64,000 bases of DNA, from positions 1-64,000 of the forward strand of contig SOJZ01000039.1 of the NCBI GenBank assembly GCA_004376295.1, written 5' to 3'. Position numbers and translations under genes: made by a program. Under the pieces are notes generated by a model, which saw nothing but the letters and a program-made list of their open reading frames with translations, was not told the origin of the DNA and did no database searches. Below are positions 26,511 through 33,751 of the stretch, one piece after another; within the stretch, counting starts at the first letter, position 1; each line of letters begins with the position of its first letter. Origin of the DNA: Candidatus Bathyarchaeota archaeon (GTDB lineage: Archaea > Thermoproteota > Bathyarchaeia > Bathyarchaeales > Bathyarchaeaceae).

Positions 26511-26534
26511 ATGACAAATAAGTTAACAGTATCG
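26511..26534 (-). repeat. Right terminal inverted repeat of the 7.1 kb element
   Basis: An exact reverse complement of 19416-19439. It is followed by GGGTTTAGC, the right half of the imperfect 9-base target duplication. Confidence 0.85.
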
Positions 26535-26554
26535 GGTTTAGCTTTTTATTATTG

Positions 26555-26599
26555 TTTCTGTGTGTTTGTTATATATTTTTGTCTTGTCTTTTGGTCTTG
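26555..26599. repeat. Direct repeat, copy A, flanking UPF0175/PIN pair
   Basis: About 45 bases with the core GTGTGTTTGTTATA(T/G)ATTTTTG and a trailing TCTTGTC/TCTGGTC motif. They recur in the same orientation at 27505-27550, on the other side of the toxin-antitoxin operon. A shorter relative (TCTGGTCTTCTGGTCTTACT) lies at 18900-18919. Confidence 0.6.
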
Positions 26600-26601
26600 T
26601 T

Positions 26602-27117
26602 TTATATTTCTTCTATTGCTTTGAGGGTGTCGCGGTAGATTTTTGTGTTTAGGTAGAAGTTTGCTTCTATTAGTTTGTTGAGCATGTCTTTGGCTGTTGC
26701 TTTTGTTATGTGTTTTTTCTTGGTTGCGTTTAGGATTATGAAGATTGTGCCTTTTGGGTGGAGTCCGAGGTGTTTTGCGATTTGTCTGGCGTTGGTTTCG
26801 TCTATTAGGATTTGTTTTTCGTTTTTTTGTTTTGCTAGGATGATGGCTTGGGCTTCGCCGATGTCTATTCCTGTCATTTCTGCTATGGCTTTGGATTTTT
26901 TTAGGTTTTCTTCTGAGATTGTGTGTATGGTTATCCATTTGTTGGTGATTGCCTGTTCTATGGTGTATGCGTCTGGGTGTCCTTTTGCTTTGCCTTGGTT
27001 GACGGTTTCTTTTGCGACTTCTGGTGGGATCTGTATTTGGTTGAACAGAGTTTTTAGAAGGTGAAGTTTTTGTATGCTTGCGAGGTAGATGAGTGGTGTG
27101 GCGTTGCTGATGGGCAT
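26602..27117 (-). CDS. DUF3368-type PIN-domain toxin
   Basis: A 171-residue PIN-fold protein: NATPLIYLASI at the N-terminus, IPPEVAKETVNQG, the acidic GIDIGEAQAIILAK, and ILIDETNARQIAKHLGL. This is the DUF3368 pattern (a predicted nucleic-acid-cleaving PIN relative). It is transcribed from the upstream UPF0175 gene, 7 bases away. The pair is a known toxin-antitoxin combination. The codons are strongly A/C-biased, like other resident genes of this zone. Confidence 0.85.
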   Translation of the reverse strand: MPISNATPLIYLASIQKLHLLKTLFNQIQIPPEVAKETVNQGKAKGHPDAYTIEQAITNKWITIHTISEENLKKSKAIAEMTGIDIGEAQAIILAKQKNEKQILIDETNARQIAKHLGLHPKGTIFIILNATKKKHITKATAKDMLNKLIEANFYLNTKIYRDTLKAIEEI

Positions 27118-27124
27118 GGGTGTT

Positions 27125-27442
27125 TTACTCCGTTGTGGCGGCTTTGATGTCTTCTTCGAGGTCTTTTTTGGTGTATTTGAATGGGATTCCTTGGTCTGTG
27201 GCTAGTTGCATCATTTCTCTGAGTGTTGTTTCGGCTGTTCTTGCTGCTCGCCATAGTGTTATTTTTCCTTTTCGGTATTGTTGTAGGGCGTGTTCTTTTT
27301 TCCATTCTTGAATGGCTTTTGCTAGAAGTTTTCTTATTGTTGTCGCTCGGTCGGTTTTTTCTCTTTTTTCGATTTCTTTTAGTGCTTCAGCCATTTCGTT
27401 TGGGATGCGTGTGGATATGACTTCAGTCATGGTGTTTTCCAC
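27125..27442 (-). CDS. UPF0175-family antitoxin
   Basis: A 105-residue protein with an N-terminal ribbon-helix-helix (TEVISTRIPNEMAEALKEIE, then RATTIRKLLAKAI) and the UPF0175 core (ALQQYRKGKITLWRAARTA, then ATTLREMMQLATDQGIPF). It should bind DNA to autoregulate and neutralise the PIN protein encoded downstream. It may start at the first ATG (MENTMTEV) or the second, 12 bases later. Confidence 0.85.
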   Translation of the reverse strand: MENTMTEVISTRIPNEMAEALKEIEKREKTDRATTIRKLLAKAIQEWKKEHALQQYRKGKITLWRAARTAETTLREMMQLATDQGIPFKYTKKDLEEDIKAATTE

Positions 27443-27504
27443 CGTTTACATTTACTTGTTTACGATACATATAAACGTTTACGGCTCGGGCCTTGTCGTG
27501 TGGT

Positions 27505-27550
27505 TTCCGTGTGTTTGTTATAGATTTTTGGTCTGGTCTTATGGTTCTTA
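27505..27550. repeat. Direct repeat, copy B, flanking UPF0175/PIN pair
   Basis: Matches 26555-26599 over ~45 bases with a few substitutions and two single-base gaps. It lies upstream of the toxin-antitoxin operon and just before the TATA box of the next locus. Confidence 0.6.
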
Positions 27551-27552
27551 CC

Positions 27553-27773
27553 GTTTTAAATAGTCTGTGCGCAGAAAACAAGGGTTTGGTTGACGCATAG
27601 CGCTATGCTATAAGGAGGAGCTATGGCGATGAAGACCCTTCGGTGCCGTAATCAGAGGTGCACGTTAAATATGGTCTGGTTCGGGGGACTAAACTTGGGA
27701 GCCCCCGTTAAACGGCTAGGCTCTACGTCTAAGCCTGATAGCCCGTAAAGAAAAAGGAGAGTGATAAAAGAAA
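27553..27773 (+). promoter_or_regulatory. Promoter and structured leader RNA, copy 2
   Basis: GTTTTAAATA (27553-27562) is a likely TATA box. A perfect 14-base palindrome GCATAGCGCTATGC (27595-27608) follows. The conserved leader then runs: GAAG/CTTC hairpin (27631-27641), GTGC/GCAC stem (27643-27646 with 27660-27663) plus GTTAAA, the GGGGG/CCCCC hairpin (27683-27706; 24 bases identical to copy 1), GTTAAA again, and a bulged hairpin GGCT-AGGCT/AGCCT-GAT-AGCC (27714-27743). GGAG and GATAAAA precede the start codon at 27774. The order and spacing match copy 1 at 2164-2301. Confidence 0.65.
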
Positions 27774-28484
27774 ATGAATAAGAAATTCCTTGTTGCGTTG
27801 ATATTACCACTGTTGCTGATACCACTTGCTTCATTTGCTTACGCTCACAACTATGATTACGTTGAGAAGAAATACAAGTTGCATGTTGGAACGATGTGGG
27901 CAAACATCACTTATTTCCATGTAGATTATGCAAAGGTCATGGACCAAGACAATGATGGCGAGATTTTCGATGATGAGCTTAACATAACGGTCTTTGAAGA
28001 CAATTGCATATGGAAAGTGCACATCGAGGTTGATCCTGTCTCCGGAGGCTTTGTGCTAAACACCACTATGGAGATTACAAACCTTGGAGACCTGCCTTGG
28101 ACAGTCACTTGGGCGAGGGGGGCTGGCGGATTTTGGCCACGATGGGGCAATTCCACTGAAGATTTATGCTGGGATGAAGAGCCCACTAAGAGCTTCCCAA
28201 TGTGGCCTTCGGAGCTATGGAGCTGGGAAATAAAATATTACAAAGACAACAGCACCAAGGGAGGGGCCGTATACCCCGCCGCAGTAACCGAGCACAAATA
28301 CAAACCAGGAGACGTCTTCCGAGTAGTACAGCACATCAACTTGATACAACCTGGCACTGACCTAGAAGCTGAATTGTACAAGGAGATAATGGGTTCATGG
28401 TTCTACATCTGGGAAATATTCATGTTCGAGAGCGAAGACCTTATCGAAGACAGCAGTTGGACATTTGGGACGCCGACCGGTTAG
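27774..28484 (+). CDS. Secreted surface protein A of second locus
   Basis: A 236-residue exported protein. Its signal peptide (KKFLVALILPLLLIPLASFAYAH) is followed by VEKKYKLHVGT, and the start of 29149-29805 is similar (LLPMLLAPLMSFSYAH, then VVKKYKLHI), so the two are paralogues. The body is beta-rich, tryptophan-rich and acidic, including DQDNDGEIFDDELN, a possible calcium-binding loop. No C-terminal anchor is seen. It is the first gene behind the conserved leader and so corresponds in position to the camelysin-like gene at 2306. It is probably a matrix or fibre subunit cleaved by the locus's signal peptidase. Confidence 0.75.
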   Translation: MNKKFLVALILPLLLIPLASFAYAHNYDYVEKKYKLHVGTMWANITYFHVDYAKVMDQDNDGEIFDDELNITVFEDNCIWKVHIEVDPVSGGFVLNTTMEITNLGDLPWTVTWARGAGGFWPRWGNSTEDLCWDEEPTKSFPMWPSELWSWEIKYYKDNSTKGGAVYPAAVTEHKYKPGDVFRVVQHINLIQPGTDLEAELYKEIMGSWFYIWEIFMFESEDLIEDSSWTFGTPTG

Positions 28485-28510
28485 GGTGAAACTTTCCGAA
28501 CTAGAAATCT

Positions 28511-28532
28511 CTTCCATCCCCTTTTTTAAACA
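28511..28532 (+). terminator. T-tract terminator after first gene of second locus
   Basis: CTTCCATCCCCTTTTTTAAA lies at 28511-28530 and matches the string at 2981-3005 in the first locus. In both cases it lies between the first secreted-protein gene and the rest of the cluster. Confidence 0.5.
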
Positions 28533-28576
28533 TGAATTCACATATTAACGTGGGACAAAGTTTGAGTCGTATAAAA

Positions 28577-29152
28577 ATGCAAAAAAGGAGCAGAAACCTG
28601 CGGCTTTCAACCGCATTGGTAGCCCCTATGCTATTCATAATGTTAGCCAGCGTAGCTTATGCTGCCTTCTCTGACAGCGTCGCCGTAACGTTGGGACTTG
28701 AATCGGGAGTCATGGACCCACGCATAAGTGATTATTGGGTCATAGGATACTGTGGTTACGGCTACAACATAGCCTTAATCAATGATAACAAGACCCTCAC
28801 AGTAACCGATGATCTCTTGTTCTCAGGATGGAACCTCAAACTCCTCATTGAGATTGAAAACAACTCAACCCAGCGTCTAACTCTGAACTACACGATAACA
28901 TATCTTAATGGCAGTGATTGGATCGTGATCAATTCGACGCGTCTTTTCGATCTTACTGGAATTGAGTATTTAGACGGTTTCTATGAAGACCAAACATGCG
29001 AGACGCCGATTGGTGAAAATTTCGTACTCGAACCTGGCAATGTAGTATACAAAAGAGAGTACCTATCCTTTAACGTCCAAGATCACTCGAAGTTTCAAGG
29101 ACAAGACTTTGAATTCCACGTAACCATAGACTTTTATATATATGCAGGGTGA
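28577..29152 (+). CDS. Secreted camelysin-like protein B of second locus
   Basis: The start is placed at ATG 28577 (MQKRSRNLRLST); an ATG at 28532 would add 15 residues next to the T-tract. The signal sequence ALVAPMLFIMLASVAYAAFS followed by DSVAVTLGLESG resembles camelysin/SipW-dependent precursors. The ~160-residue ectodomain is beta-rich with IEIENNSTQRLTLNYTITYL and several N-glycosylation-type sequons (NST, NYT, NGS). It is probably an exported surface subunit. Its stop overlaps the start of the next gene. Confidence 0.7.
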   Translation: MQKRSRNLRLSTALVAPMLFIMLASVAYAAFSDSVAVTLGLESGVMDPRISDYWVIGYCGYGYNIALINDNKTLTVTDDLLFSGWNLKLLIEIENNSTQRLTLNYTITYLNGSDWIVINSTRLFDLTGIEYLDGFYEDQTCETPIGENFVLEPGNVVYKREYLSFNVQDHSKFQGQDFEFHVTIDFYIYAG

Positions 29153-29805
29153 AAAAAATGTTAAACCGCAAAATATTAGCCCTAATTCTTCTCCCGATGC
29201 TTCTAGCGCCATTAATGAGCTTTTCCTACGCCCATGTTACAAGTTTCGTCGTGAAGAAATACAAGCTTCATATTCAATTCAGCTACCTCGACATAGAAAG
29301 CTACAAAATCTACAGCCCCTGGGGGTCTTCGGGAGACGACAACATAACCGATCAACTCTTCGACGACACTCTGTACATCAACACCACCGTATTCCCAAGC
29401 TGGCACGCATGGGTAGGTCTAGTCATAAAAAACAACGGCATCTTCAACATGAAATTGGAAGAACCCACCTATCAAATCATAATGACCCCAGAAGACAGTG
29501 CAACATGGAACGCAAACGAATTCTACTACGGACCCTACACAGAAGCAGGATTTAACCCCCTTGTCTGGGGCGACATAACTGGCGACAATTACCAAGACAA
29601 ACTGGACCCCGATGAGGGAGTGATAGGTGTGGAATCCGAAGACCCTCCTGTGTATCTTGAACCACCACCAGCCAGTCGCAACAAGTGCAAACTAATTATG
29701 TGGATATATCTTCACATCGTTGAGGGCCCAGATGATTTCATAATGGAATTATCTATTATCATAACTGGAATCATGACAGACGTCTCATGGGTAGAAGAGC
29801 CTTAA
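29149..29805 (+). CDS. Secreted surface protein C, paralogue of protein A
   Basis: A 218-residue exported protein with a GTG start at 29149 or ATG at 29158. The signal peptide (LALILLPMLLAPLMSFSYAH) and VVKKYKLHIQF match protein A. The body has repeated aromatic/acidic segments and a D-rich loop (DITGDNYQDKLDPDEG) that could bind calcium. It overlaps protein B's stop by 4 bases. It probably assembles with A and B at the cell surface. Confidence 0.7.
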   Translation: MKKMLNRKILALILLPMLLAPLMSFSYAHVTSFVVKKYKLHIQFSYLDIESYKIYSPWGSSGDDNITDQLFDDTLYINTTVFPSWHAWVGLVIKNNGIFNMKLEEPTYQIIMTPEDSATWNANEFYYGPYTEAGFNPLVWGDITGDNYQDKLDPDEGVIGVESEDPPVYLEPPPASRNKCKLIMWIYLHIVEGPDDFIMELSIIITGIMTDVSWVEEP

Positions 29806-29850
29806 AAAGACGAACAAATTCATCTAACAGTTGAAGAAAGACTCGCGTAA

Positions 29851-29893
29851 AGGCGCTACAAACGCCTCTGCAGTATTCGCAAGCTATTTATAC
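29851..29893 (+). promoter_or_regulatory. Hairpin and internal promoter before DUF5305 gene
   Basis: A short hairpin (AGGCG at 29851-29855 with CGCCT at 29863-29867) is followed by the TATA-like CTATTTATAC (29884-29893), about 75 bases before the DUF5305 start. This suggests that the membrane-machinery genes (DUF5305, CPBP-like, signal peptidase) are transcribed separately from the secreted proteins. Confidence 0.5.
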
Positions 29894-29965
29894 TGGATTT
29901 AAAACGGTTCATATGCCCGATCAAAAATAATCAAAAAGGAGCATTGTCAGACGGCAGGTACTAAG

Positions 29966-31063
29966 ATGACGAAAAAACCCAAAATTGCCACTATCTTGCT
30001 TATCTTTTTTATATTACTTACTCTGGTGTCGCTCCTATTCCTATACTATACTCACGCAATCCCTCTTGAAAAGACATCGGTGACCTCACTATACACTTAT
30101 GGATATCAGGGAACCTACAACTACATCGCTGCCCTTAAACCAAACACAATATATGACAACAAAACAACACTGAAACCCGGCGAAGGGCCCATTTACAGAA
30201 GAATAACAGATCATATTGACGTAAACTTCACATATGTTTTCGAAGGTAACCTACCGGCGAACTTCACGATCAAATACAGCGTTCATGAATACGTAGAAAC
30301 AGCTCATTGGAGAAAACAAATCAGTGAACTCCCTCAAAAGAACATAGAAACCACGGGAACTAGGTCAGACCTCTCTATCAACAATATTACGACCATAGAC
30401 CCCCCCTCAATTCAAGAATTTGTCAACGAGATCAATGAAGAAACTGGAATTCTTGCGAGTCAATACAGCTTAAACATTACAATAAAAATGTACATCGAAG
30501 CAAAAACCAGCGTAGGCACAGTTAACGAATCCTTCATGCCCACATTGAAAGCTGAATTCCAAAGCAGCGCAAGTGAAGGAGAAATTATATCCATAAGCGG
30601 TTTAGAACAAGGCAAAACAGGTGAAATCACGGAAACAGAAAAAATATACCAGCTAGGGGTACAACAGAACAGAAACATATCCTACGGTGTGTCCGTAGCA
30701 TCGTTCGCTGGTTTAGTCATAAGTGCATGGTTTTTCATAAGAACAAGACCTCCCAAGCCATCGAAACCCGAAAAACTGCTCGAAGATATCATTGGGCCTT
30801 ACGAGGAAATAATCGCGGAAGCAGCTCAAGAGGTAAGTGAAAAAGATCAGCTTTCTAAACCTGGTACTACATTAGCCATAAAGACATTAGAAGATCTTGT
30901 CAAAATCGCTGACACCTTGGAAAGGCCCATTCTCCACAGCTACAAACCACCAGAAACCCACATCTTCCGCATAATTGACGATGCTGCACAATATGAATTC
31001 ACTACGACCATTTCAACCTTAGCAAAAAGAAAAGCTATCATGGAAGAAGAGGAAAACGAATGA
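29966..31063 (+). CDS. DUF5305-family membrane protein, second locus
   Basis: A 365-residue protein with an N-terminal helix (IATILLIFFILLTLVSLLFLYY) and an extracellular beta-rich domain containing GTYNYIAALKPNTIYDNKTTL, the same signature as YNYVASIKPSMLYENRT in the first locus. A second helix follows (about 240-256), then a cytosolic tail IKTLEDLVKIADTLERPILH ending near RIIDDAAQYEF. It overlaps the CPBP-like gene by 4 bases. DUF5305 function is unknown; constant pairing with signal peptidase suggests a role in handling or anchoring the secreted subunits. Confidence 0.8.
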   Translation: MTKKPKIATILLIFFILLTLVSLLFLYYTHAIPLEKTSVTSLYTYGYQGTYNYIAALKPNTIYDNKTTLKPGEGPIYRRITDHIDVNFTYVFEGNLPANFTIKYSVHEYVETAHWRKQISELPQKNIETTGTRSDLSINNITTIDPPSIQEFVNEINEETGILASQYSLNITIKMYIEAKTSVGTVNESFMPTLKAEFQSSASEGEIISISGLEQGKTGEITETEKIYQLGVQQNRNISYGVSVASFAGLVISAWFFIRTRPPKPSKPEKLLEDIIGPYEEIIAEAAQEVSEKDQLSKPGTTLAIKTLEDLVKIADTLERPILHSYKPPETHIFRIIDDAAQYEFTTTISTLAKRKAIMEEEENE

Positions 31064-31872
31064 GCCTTCCATCAAAAACAATCAGCATAGTTACCTCCAT
31101 CATATTATTCTTGATAGCTCTCGCCTTAGAGCAAATATACGATGTTATTATCCTCTACGGCACAATACCCACATGGTTTTACCAAGTGCTCTTTCTATCC
31201 ATCCCGTGCATAAGCTTGATTGCTTTCGGCCTTCTCATCAAACTGACAAAATCCAACTTCAAAAAGCAAGGCTACAAAAAACCTGCAGGCATTAATACTC
31301 CAAGATGCATACTCCTCAGCATCTTCTTTGTGATAATATACCTCTCTATCATTTTAGCCCAAGGCTTCTTCGGAAACCTAGGATCGTTGAACTTACCCAC
31401 AACCCCTTACTTACTCATGCTTAGGATAGCTATTGCAATAGTCTACGGCTTCTTCAGCGAATCCGTGTTCAGAGGATACATCTTTAGGAATCTAACAAGA
31501 CACTACGGTTTGTTTACGTCTCTTTACGCTTCTTCCATTTTGTTCAGCTTGCACAAAATCTCCATAAGAGAGATCCCCTCTATAACCGCCGATCCAATCT
31601 TTTACATATTTACCCGCATTGTACCCCTCCTCGCCGCAGGCCTATTTCTCAGTTTCTTCTTCTACAAAATCAGATGGAGCCTTCTAGGACCATTAATATT
31701 CCGTATAGGCTTCCTACTCTTCTATGAACCTACACCTCTCATTAGCGCAACTTCACCATGGTGGATAGCCCTCGCATTCGAAATGGCAGCACTCGCAGTT
31801 CTCATTCTGCTAGTGGACACCATCATCAAAGAACCACGATACCGCCGAAAAAGATACGGCTTAGAAGAGTAA
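31060..31872 (+). CDS. CPBP-type intramembrane protease-like protein
   Basis: A 270-residue protein with about seven hydrophobic segments. FFSESVFRGYIFRNLTRHYG corresponds to motif 1 (EExxxR) of CPBP/Rce1-type proteases, and SSILFSLHKI to motif 2. The first glutamate is serine here, and the phenylalanine four residues before the histidine is leucine, so activity may be altered or lost. CPBP proteins cleave or chaperone membrane peptides. Lying between DUF5305 and the signal peptidase, it may process or protect the secreted proteins. The first locus has no equivalent. Confidence 0.65.
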   Translation: MSLPSKTISIVTSIILFLIALALEQIYDVIILYGTIPTWFYQVLFLSIPCISLIAFGLLIKLTKSNFKKQGYKKPAGINTPRCILLSIFFVIIYLSIILAQGFFGNLGSLNLPTTPYLLMLRIAIAIVYGFFSESVFRGYIFRNLTRHYGLFTSLYASSILFSLHKISIREIPSITADPIFYIFTRIVPLLAAGLFLSFFFYKIRWSLLGPLIFRIGFLLFYEPTPLISATSPWWIALAFEMAALAVLILLVDTIIKEPRYRRKRYGLEE

Positions 31873-31888
31873 AAAATAGGGCATCTCA

Positions 31889-32389
31889 ATGAAGCTTAAA
31901 AAAAAACAACGAAAACTTCTAATTGACATCTTAATAATAATCGCAATCCTCGCAGGAACCTACCTAGCCTACATGGGCCTCCAACTCTTTCTAACAACAG
32001 ACACTCCCCTCGTAGCGATAGCTTCTGGAAGCATGAGCCCTGCTCTTGAAGCCGGAGACCTCGTCATAATTCAAGGAGTCTCACCAACCAACATCCAAGT
32101 AGAAGACATCATAGTCTTCGACAAGCCACAAGGAAGCCGCACAATCCACAGAGTAACCCAAATACAAACCCTACCAAACGGAACAATACAGTTCAAAACA
32201 AAAGGAGACGCCAACGCACGCGAAGACCTTCAATGGATACCAGAACAAAATGTCCACGGACGAGTCATACACCGAATACCCTACATAGGCTGGCTAGCAC
32301 TAGACCCAACAATCCCAATAATAATCATATCAATCGTCGTTATCATCATAATCCTCTGGCCAGAAAAACGCAGAAAACTACGCCGCTAG
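31889..32389 (+). CDS. Signal peptidase I (archaeal SipW-like)
   Basis: A 166-residue archaeal/ER-type signal peptidase: an N-terminal helix (LLIDILIIIAILAGTYLAYM), the catalytic serine in ASGSMSPALEAGDLV, the catalytic histidine in RTIHRVTQI, TKGDANAREDL, and a C-terminal helix (TIPIIIISIVVIIIILWPE) with a basic end. It should remove signal peptides from the three proteins of this locus. Unlike the enzyme at 3029 it has no C-terminal ectodomain. Confidence 0.9.
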   Translation: MKLKKKQRKLLIDILIIIAILAGTYLAYMGLQLFLTTDTPLVAIASGSMSPALEAGDLVIIQGVSPTNIQVEDIIVFDKPQGSRTIHRVTQIQTLPNGTIQFKTKGDANAREDLQWIPEQNVHGRVIHRIPYIGWLALDPTIPIIIISIVVIIIILWPEKRRKLRR

Positions 32390-32448
32390 CTCCCCCTCTA
32401 TAGATTAGTCACACACGCGCACATCCACAGAGAAACGATAACAATAGA

Positions 32449-32600
32449 AACCCTAGAAGACCTAGCAAAAACATCAGAAAACCTAGTCAAACCAATCTTC
32501 CACACAAAAGGATCCACCACCCGCGAAACAACATAGACATTCTACATACTAGACAACAACACAAAATACCAATACACAACAGAAGAACCACCTCAGAAGC
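32449..32600 (+). pseudogene. DUF5305 3'-end remnant 1
   Basis: Translation gives IETLEDLAKTSENLVKPIFH, then TTRETT, a TAG, and TFYILDNNTKYQYTTEEP. This is the C-terminal tail of DUF5305 (compare IKTLEDLVKIADTLERPILH in the intact protein). The upstream part of the gene is missing. The TAG at the same place recurs in remnant 2, so those two copies share an already broken ancestor. Confidence 0.75.
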
Positions 32601-32645
32601 AAAGTATTTAAGTGTATTTCTCTACTTTTCTCTTGGTGTAGAGAA

Positions 32646-32921
32646 TTGACCGCAACTATAAAAATCGAACATGTGAAAAAAGAAAAGCTGGACAAGTTTC
32701 TTGCCTCCCTACTACTTCAACAAGGCGTGAAAATAACCCTCCAAGAAGCAGTCGGCTTGATGGTAGACTACGCCCTCGAAAACGAAGAAGACATCATCAA
32801 AAGACTTGAAGAGCTACCTCCTCTAGAAGATGATCCCGCGTGGAAAGCCCTTGAAAACCCCATGCACTGGGGAATAAAAGACTCCTCAAAGAGAATAGAC
32901 GAATTCCTCTACGGGAGATAA
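32646..32921 (+). CDS. VapB-like antitoxin
   Basis: A 91-residue protein with a TTG start directly upstream of a PIN toxin (4-base gap). The N-terminus TATIKIEHVKKEKLDKFLAS followed by GVKITLQEAVGLMVDYAL has a ribbon-helix-helix look. The acidic C-terminus (LPPLEDDPAWKALENPMHWG) is typical of the toxin-wrapping segment of VapB proteins. TATTTAAGTG at 32607-32616 may be its TATA box. Confidence 0.75.
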   Translation: MTATIKIEHVKKEKLDKFLASLLLQQGVKITLQEAVGLMVDYALENEEDIIKRLEELPPLEDDPAWKALENPMHWGIKDSSKRIDEFLYGR

Positions 32922-32925
32922 ACCT

Positions 32926-33333
32926 TTGGCCGTATTCATCGACACAGGCATCTTTGTCGCCCTAAGGAACGCTGACGACGAACACCACATAAGAAGCAAA
33001 CAACTAATAAAAAAAGCGTTGAAAGGCGAATTCGGCAGAGTATATACATCCGACTATGTCATAGACGAAGCAATAACAACAGCTCTTGTGAGAACGAGAA
33101 GACATGACTTGGCCGTAGACATCGGCAAATACATCATCGAATCACCAAGAATCACAAAATTGTGGACCACAAAAGACATCTTTGATACGGCATGGCAAAA
33201 ATTCAAAACCTTCAAGGATCAACCCCTAAGTTTCTCCGACTGCGTATCATTAGCCCTCACGGAAAAAAACCGGATCAAACAAATCATAAGCTTCGACTCA
33301 GGCTTCGACGGACTAATTCAGAGGATCTATTAA
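32926..33333 (+). CDS. vapC: VapC PIN-domain toxin
   Basis: A 135-residue PIN-domain ribonuclease with the conserved acidic residues in place: FIDTGIFVAL, YVIDEAITT, LSFSDCVSLAL and ISFDSGFDGL. VapC toxins cut tRNA or rRNA when freed from VapB. The TTG start follows the antitoxin stop by 4 bases. Confidence 0.88.
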   Translation: MAVFIDTGIFVALRNADDEHHIRSKQLIKKALKGEFGRVYTSDYVIDEAITTALVRTRRHDLAVDIGKYIIESPRITKLWTTKDIFDTAWQKFKTFKDQPLSFSDCVSLALTEKNRIKQIISFDSGFDGLIQRIY

Positions 33334-33334
33334 C

Positions 33335-33692
33335 CCGCACACCAATTATCTGATCATACTTCTCAGCATGAGCCAAAAAATTCTCAATATCCTTCGATCG
33401 TAAGTGCAATCCCGTCCATAACAAACATAAACGGACTCTTCACATTCTCAACAGCCGCTCAATACTCCACACTTACCCCTACTATGCTGAAAAACAACCA
33501 ACAACCATTGGACTCAGCAACCTTCACCGTTCTATCAATTGAATAACCATCAACAACAAGAACATTATGACAACCCGCCCGCCTCAACTCCTCAATAACC
33601 TGCCCACCACCCTCCCCCTCATTCAGAACATTAACCGTTAATTTCGCCTCAATTAAACACACAACGAAAAAAACTCTGTAACAATACACCAA
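33335..33692 (-). pseudogene. Decayed family 2 glycosyltransferase
   Basis: Three frames must be joined: KLTVNVLNEGEGGGQVIEEL and NVLVVDGYSIDRTVKVAESN, then VFQHSRGKCGVLSG, then AVENVKSPFMFVMDG, then SKDIENFLAHAEKYDQIIG. Together they match the N-terminal half of a dolichyl-phosphate mannosyl/glucosyltransferase-like GT2 enzyme (VLNE, VVDGxSxDxT and the VMDG segment before the metal site). The rest of the gene is gone where it meets the vapC 3' end. Confidence 0.7.
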
Positions 33693-33751
33693 GTCTTCTA
33701 GAACACAAATCAGGTATCAGCACGCTTAACCACAAAACATCAAAAACAATG

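Larger units (their letters stand above)
19417..26533. mobile_element. Inverted-repeat-bounded transposon-like element, 7.1 kb
   Basis: Perfect terminal inverted repeats with an imperfect 9-base flanking duplication define this unit. Contents in order: lamin-tail-like fragment (-), adenine methyltransferase (+), 245-residue unknown (-), ParB (-), ribbon-helix-helix protein (-), SWIM-DDE transposase (+), Panacea/RelE-like toxin-antitoxin pair (+), and a hypothetical protein (-). Its genes have balanced base use, whereas flanking genes on both sides are strongly A/C-rich on the coding strand, which supports insertion into a once continuous region. The transposase inside is IS6-like; that family makes ~8-base duplications, compatible with what is seen. 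The whole element, not only the transposase gene, appears to have moved. Confidence 0.75.
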
